A stretch of 64,000 bases of DNA from Actinomycetota bacterium (lineage in GTDB: Bacteria > Actinomycetota > Actinomycetes > Streptosporangiales > Streptosporangiaceae), in contig DAHVDE010000057.1 in the NCBI GenBank assembly GCA_027313705.1, positions 1 through 64,000 of the forward strand. Reading direction: 5' to 3'. Below, piece after piece: positions 61,018 to 64,000 of the stretch. The position numbers and the translations under genes are program-made. Within the stretch, counting starts at the first letter, position 1, and every line of letters begins with the position of its first letter. The notes below the pieces were generated by a model. It was not told where the DNA came from, did no database searches, and was given only the letters and a program-made list of their open reading frames with translations.

Positions 61018-62163
61018 ATGGCGAGCACCGCTGCCGTTCCTGTTCAGTCATCCCCCTCCGCAAGCACCGTCCGGTCGGCTGGACGAGCCGGGTTGGATCT
61101 GGCCCTCGCCGTGCTCGGGGCTGGCATGATCCTGTCTCCGCCGGTCACGGCCGGGCTGGCCGGCGGGCAAGGTTTGCTGGCGTTCCTTGAGCACCTGGCG
61201 GTGGGCGGCACATTCAGTCTCGCCGTCGGGATGCTCGGCCGTAGGCGGGGCCAGGTATCTGGCTTGGCTGACCTGGCCGGGACGAGGGTGAGCAGGCTGG
61301 TGACCGGGCTGTACCTGGCCGGATTCATCTCCGGTCAGGCGGCCATCGCGCTGACCTCAGGCTGGCTGATCGGATTCGGGCTGCAAACCGGAAGCGAACT
61401 GGTCGCGGTGATCTTTGGCATCGGCGTGGTCGCCGTCGTGGTGCTGGCTAACCTGGCCGGACTGCGCCTGCCAGGCCGGGCGAGAAACTGGCGGGTCCTG
61501 ATCACGTTCCTGTTCGCGGTAGCGCTCTGCTCAGATCATAATCTGCTGCGGGTCAGCGAGATGCTGCCTGCGGTCCACGGCAGGGAATTGTGGGCAGCGG
61601 CCTTCCTGCTCCTGTTCGCCGGCGTCGGCTGGGAGAGGTCGGCAGTGCTCGCCAGCTCGGCTGGCAGCGGCCGCTCCCTCGCCGCCGCGGTCGTGTTCGG
61701 CTGGACCTTGGCCGGCTCCGGTTACCTGGTTCTGTGGGGAATCGTCGCCACCGCGGGCCGCACCGGCTCCGTTCCCTGGCCGGCCGGCTGGTCCCGGGTG
61801 CTCGCGTTGCTGACCGCCGTCCTGCTCGCCTCTTTCTGCATGACGAACGTGGACGCGGCCGGCGGCTTCCTGGCCAGGCTGGTGTCCACGCTGCGGTGGC
61901 CAGGGCCCGCTCGGCGGCCGGCGACGGTGATCGCCGTAGGTGCCGCAGTATGCCTGGTCCTGGCCTGCGCGCTCGCAGGTAACTGGCACGCTTACCAACT
62001 GCTCGCGGGGCCGGCTGCGGCCGCGTTACTGATCTACCTGACTGTGCTTGGCTGCGGCGTTGAGCGCAACTGGCGGGTCATCGCCTTCCTGGCTCTGCCG
62101 GCCGGCCTGCTGCTCTTCACCGCTGCTGCCGCCTTGGGGTCAGGTACCTGGCTGCCGAGATGA
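61018..62163 (+). CDS. APC-type permease
   Basis: 381 residues with about 11 hydrophobic segments. The first helix (LDLALAVLGAGMILSPPVTAGLAGGQG) is like the APC glycine-rich turn. It begins six bases after the MetRS-like stop. A weaker family match than the permease at 49515, and somewhat short; an exporter for the cluster product is likely. Confidence 0.75.
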   Translation: MASTAAVPVQSSPSASTVRSAGRAGLDLALAVLGAGMILSPPVTAGLAGGQGLLAFLEHLAVGGTFSLAVGMLGRRRGQVSGLADLAGTRVSRLVTGLYLAGFISGQAAIALTSGWLIGFGLQTGSELVAVIFGIGVVAVVVLANLAGLRLPGRARNWRVLITFLFAVALCSDHNLLRVSEMLPAVHGRELWAAAFLLLFAGVGWERSAVLASSAGSGRSLAAAVVFGWTLAGSGYLVLWGIVATAGRTGSVPWPAGWSRVLALLTAVLLASFCMTNVDAAGGFLARLVSTLRWPGPARRPATVIAVGAAVCLVLACALAGNWHAYQLLAGPAAAALLIYLTVLGCGVERNWRVIAFLALPAGLLLFTAAAALGSGTWLPR

Positions 62164-62173
62164 CCCGCTGCGC

Positions 62174-63169
62174 TCAGGGACGGAACAGGCCGCTCGTCCT
62201 CCGGAAGGTGCGGCGGTAATCGCTCGGCGACACGCCAGCGGCCCGCGCCAGATGTTTGCGCAGGTTGGCTGGGCTCCCAAGGCCCGAGGCCTCAGCGACG
62301 CGCTCCACGCTGAGTTCGGTCGACTCAAGAAGCTCGCGGGCCAGGGACAACCGTTGCGTGAGCAGCCATCGCAACGGGGTAGTGCCGGTCATTGCCTGGA
62401 ACCGGCGGATAAAGGTCCGCTCCGCCAGGGATGCGTGCTTGGCCAGCACGCTGATACTCAGCGGTTCGGCAATTCTGGCTAGCATCCAGTCCAGCAGCTT
62501 GGCCCAGCCGTCATCACCAGGATCGGGTACCGGCGACTCGATGTACTGGGCCTGGCCGCCAGGCCGGTGCGACGGCATCACCACGCGCCTGGCTACTGAG
62601 TTGGCCACGCCAGAACCGAGGTCGCAGCGCACGACGTGCAGACAGAGATCCAGGCCTGCCGCGCTGCCCGCGCTGGTCATGATGTCGCCCTCATCGATAT
62701 ACAAGACGGACGGATCGACCGTCACCGCCGGGTAGCGACTGGCCAGCAACTCTGCGTGCATCCAGTGGGTAGTCGCGCGCCGCCCGTCGAGCAGCCCGGC
62801 TGCGGCCAGCACGAAGGCACCCGAGCAGATGGACAGGATGCGAGCGCCCCTGCCGTGTGCGAGCCGCACCGCTTCGACCAGGTCGGCAGGCGGTCTGAGA
62901 TGCACATCCTCGCAAGCGGGGATCACTACGGTGTCAGCTCGTGTCAGGTCGCTGAAGTCATGCTCTGTGGCGGCGACAAAGCCCTCGGCAACGCGAGTGC
63001 GCCCTGGCTCGGCGGCGCAGATGCGGAAGTCGTACCAAGGGTCAGCCAGGTCGAGCCGTGGCCGGCCAAACACTTCGCACGGAACCGCGATCTCGAAAAT
63101 CGGCATGCCATCGGTGACAGCGACAGCGACAGATCCCAGCTTCACTGGCGCAACTGCCTCCCGGCGCAT
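62174..63169 (-). CDS. GlxA-type AraC regulator with DJ-1/PfpI domain
   Basis: 331 residues. The N-terminal DJ-1/PfpI-like amidotransferase domain has the nucleophile elbow ILSICSGAFVLAAAGLLDGRRATTHW. The C-terminal AraC domain has two helix-turn-helix motifs (LAERTFIRRFQAMTGTTPLRWLLTQRL and VAEASGLGSPANLRKHLARAAGVSPSDYRR). It converges with the permease (10 bases) and may regulate the cluster or the lyase next to it. Confidence 0.9.
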   Translation of the reverse strand: MRREAVAPVKLGSVAVAVTDGMPIFEIAVPCEVFGRPRLDLADPWYDFRICAAEPGRTRVAEGFVAATEHDFSDLTRADTVVIPACEDVHLRPPADLVEAVRLAHGRGARILSICSGAFVLAAAGLLDGRRATTHWMHAELLASRYPAVTVDPSVLYIDEGDIMTSAGSAAGLDLCLHVVRCDLGSGVANSVARRVVMPSHRPGGQAQYIESPVPDPGDDGWAKLLDWMLARIAEPLSISVLAKHASLAERTFIRRFQAMTGTTPLRWLLTQRLSLARELLESTELSVERVAEASGLGSPANLRKHLARAAGVSPSDYRRTFRRTSGLFRP

Positions 63170-63221
63170 GCCCCCATGCTATGCGGCCCGCTGGTCCTGG
63201 CGGTGAGCTGGCTCTGCCGAC

Positions 63222-64000
63222 TCAGGCGGCGAACCTGGCGATGACTGCGGCGGCTTCCGCTGCGGTGAAGCCGCAGGTCGCCTCGCCGACGGACAGTTCG
63301 ACTCGCGCAATCGCCGGGTCAGGGGTGGAAGCTGGTGCTGCCCAGGTCCAGATACCCTGCTCGGTCGCGAGGTCGCGGGCCGTCCGGATAAAGCACTCGC
63401 GGGTGGTGGCGAGCAGCAGGTGCATCATCGAAGTCTGCGGCGGATCGGGTATGACCCGCACCCCAGCGACCTCGCGCAACTCGGCCGCGATAGCCCGTGC
63501 GTGTGCCAGATAGCCAGGCATTTTCGGCAATTGGACAGCGAGCTGGCTCAGCGCGGAGGCCGCGCCTGGCCACAGGCAGAACAAGGCGCCGCCCATTCGC
63601 CGCCGCCAGTCCCTGACCTGCGCAACGACCTCGGCGGGTCCGGCCACGCAGCACCCGGGAAGGGCACCGATGCCCTTGTAGAATGACACGTACACGGTGT
63701 CGAAGAGCGCGGCGATCTCCTCCAGGCTCCGGCCGTAGCCCGCCGCAGCCTCCCAGAGCCTGGCGCCGTCCAGGTGCGCGGCTGCGCCGGTGCCCGCCGC
63801 CCACCGGCACTGCGCCACCAGGTCATCCCAGTCAGGCTGCTGCCCGCCCAGGTCACGCTGCGGAAGCTCGATGAGCAAGGCCGCGGCGGGCTCGGCTACC
63901 GACCGCAGGTCAGCCAGCGTGATCAGGCGGTTGACATCGCCGACGGTGCGGCCGGTAAGCCCGTGCAGACGCTGGTAGGCCTGTTCCTCGTGCCTTTCCA
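63222..64000 (-). CDS. threonine aldolase-like beta-eliminating lyase (start beyond the window)
   Basis: The frame is open to the right edge, giving about 259 C-terminal residues. Fold-type I PLP features are present: HEEQAYQRLHGLTGRTVGDVNRLITLADL, ALLIELPQRDLGG, HLDGARLWEAA and the PLP Lys in VYVSFYKGIGALPG. It matches low-specificity threonine aldolases/beta-eliminating lyases. It may form or cleave a beta-hydroxy amino acid (glycine from threonine) for the cluster, or be unrelated. Confidence 0.85.
   Translation of the reverse strand, partial: ERHEEQAYQRLHGLTGRTVGDVNRLITLADLRSVAEPAAALLIELPQRDLGGQQPDWDDLVAQCRWAAGTGAAAHLDGARLWEAAAGYGRSLEEIAALFDTVYVSFYKGIGALPGCCVAGPAEVVAQVRDWRRRMGGALFCLWPGAASALSQLAVQLPKMPGYLAHARAIAAELREVAGVRVIPDPPQTSMMHLLLATTRECFIRTARDLATEQGIWTWAAPASTPDPAIARVELSVGEATCGFTAAEAAAVIARFAA

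Overview
The window comes from a high-GC actinomycete, probably a soil-type filamentous or mycolic-like lineage. Evidence is GTG/TTG starts with GGAGG-type ribosome binding sites, Lsr2, an F420/PPOX-family protein, a wax ester synthase, two Lnt acyltransferases, a LigD-type polymerase, and many 4-base stop/start overlaps. No rRNA or tRNA gene was seen. Both window edges cut genes.

Region 1 (1-21.2 kb) is mixed accessory and primary metabolism. It holds an MFS exporter, a secreted propeller-like protein, a PRC-barrel protein, a PPOX-fold protein, and a TetR gene divergent from a split transketolase pair with a perfect 12-bp palindrome between them. Then come a ThrE-type exporter antisense to the transketolase end, Lsr2 with a promoter that predicts a leaderless mRNA, a divergent zinc dehydrogenase / GlcD-like oxidase pair, a short GntR, and an odd Tat-lipoprotein made of Thr-Pro repeats with a Ser-Ser-Cys tail. 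An acyl-CoA dehydrogenase / glycosyltransferase / LRV-repeat operon, a LigD-Pol protein, an SDR/TetR pair with an operator, a block of 26-bp dispersed repeats, and a WS/DGAT complete the region.

Region 2 (21.6-34.9 kb) is a nine-gene, mostly overlapping minus-strand operon. In order: DegT aminotransferase, sulfotransferase, atypical SDR, methyltransferase, HK97-fold encapsulin-like shell protein, FAD amine oxidoreductase, Asp/Glu racemase family protein, acyl-CoA/AMP ligase, MFS exporter. A divergent methyltransferase and a serS-EamA pair lie beside it. No other phage gene is present, so the capsid-fold protein is best read as a natural-product (Family 3 type) encapsulin nanocompartment inside a biosynthetic cluster. 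A decayed AAA ATPase pseudogene lies at its far end.

Region 3 (35-49.4 kb) is cell-envelope and general. It has two tandem apolipoprotein N-acyltransferases, a lipoprotein L,D-transpeptidase, a secreted lysozyme-like protein with structured flanks, DedA, a serine beta-lactamase-like hydrolase, a GH63-like glucosidase, a P-loop/TPR protein and a GNAT protein.

Region 4 (49.5-64 kb) looks like a second biosynthetic cluster. It contains an APC permease, a LuxR-type regulator, aspartate kinase, two flavin N-monooxygenases, a diaminobutyrate aminotransferase, a cupin, a DAO-family oxidase, a serine acetyltransferase-like protein, a methionyl-tRNA-synthetase-like protein with an altered amino acid pocket, a permease, a GlxA/AraC regulator and a threonine-aldolase-like lyase. 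The set N-hydroxylase + cupin + MetRS-like + DAO oxidase is the hallmark of hydrazine (N-N bond) forming machinery. Here cupin and MetRS-like are separate genes, and the aspartate kinase/DABA aminotransferase suggests a diaminobutyrate-derived substrate.
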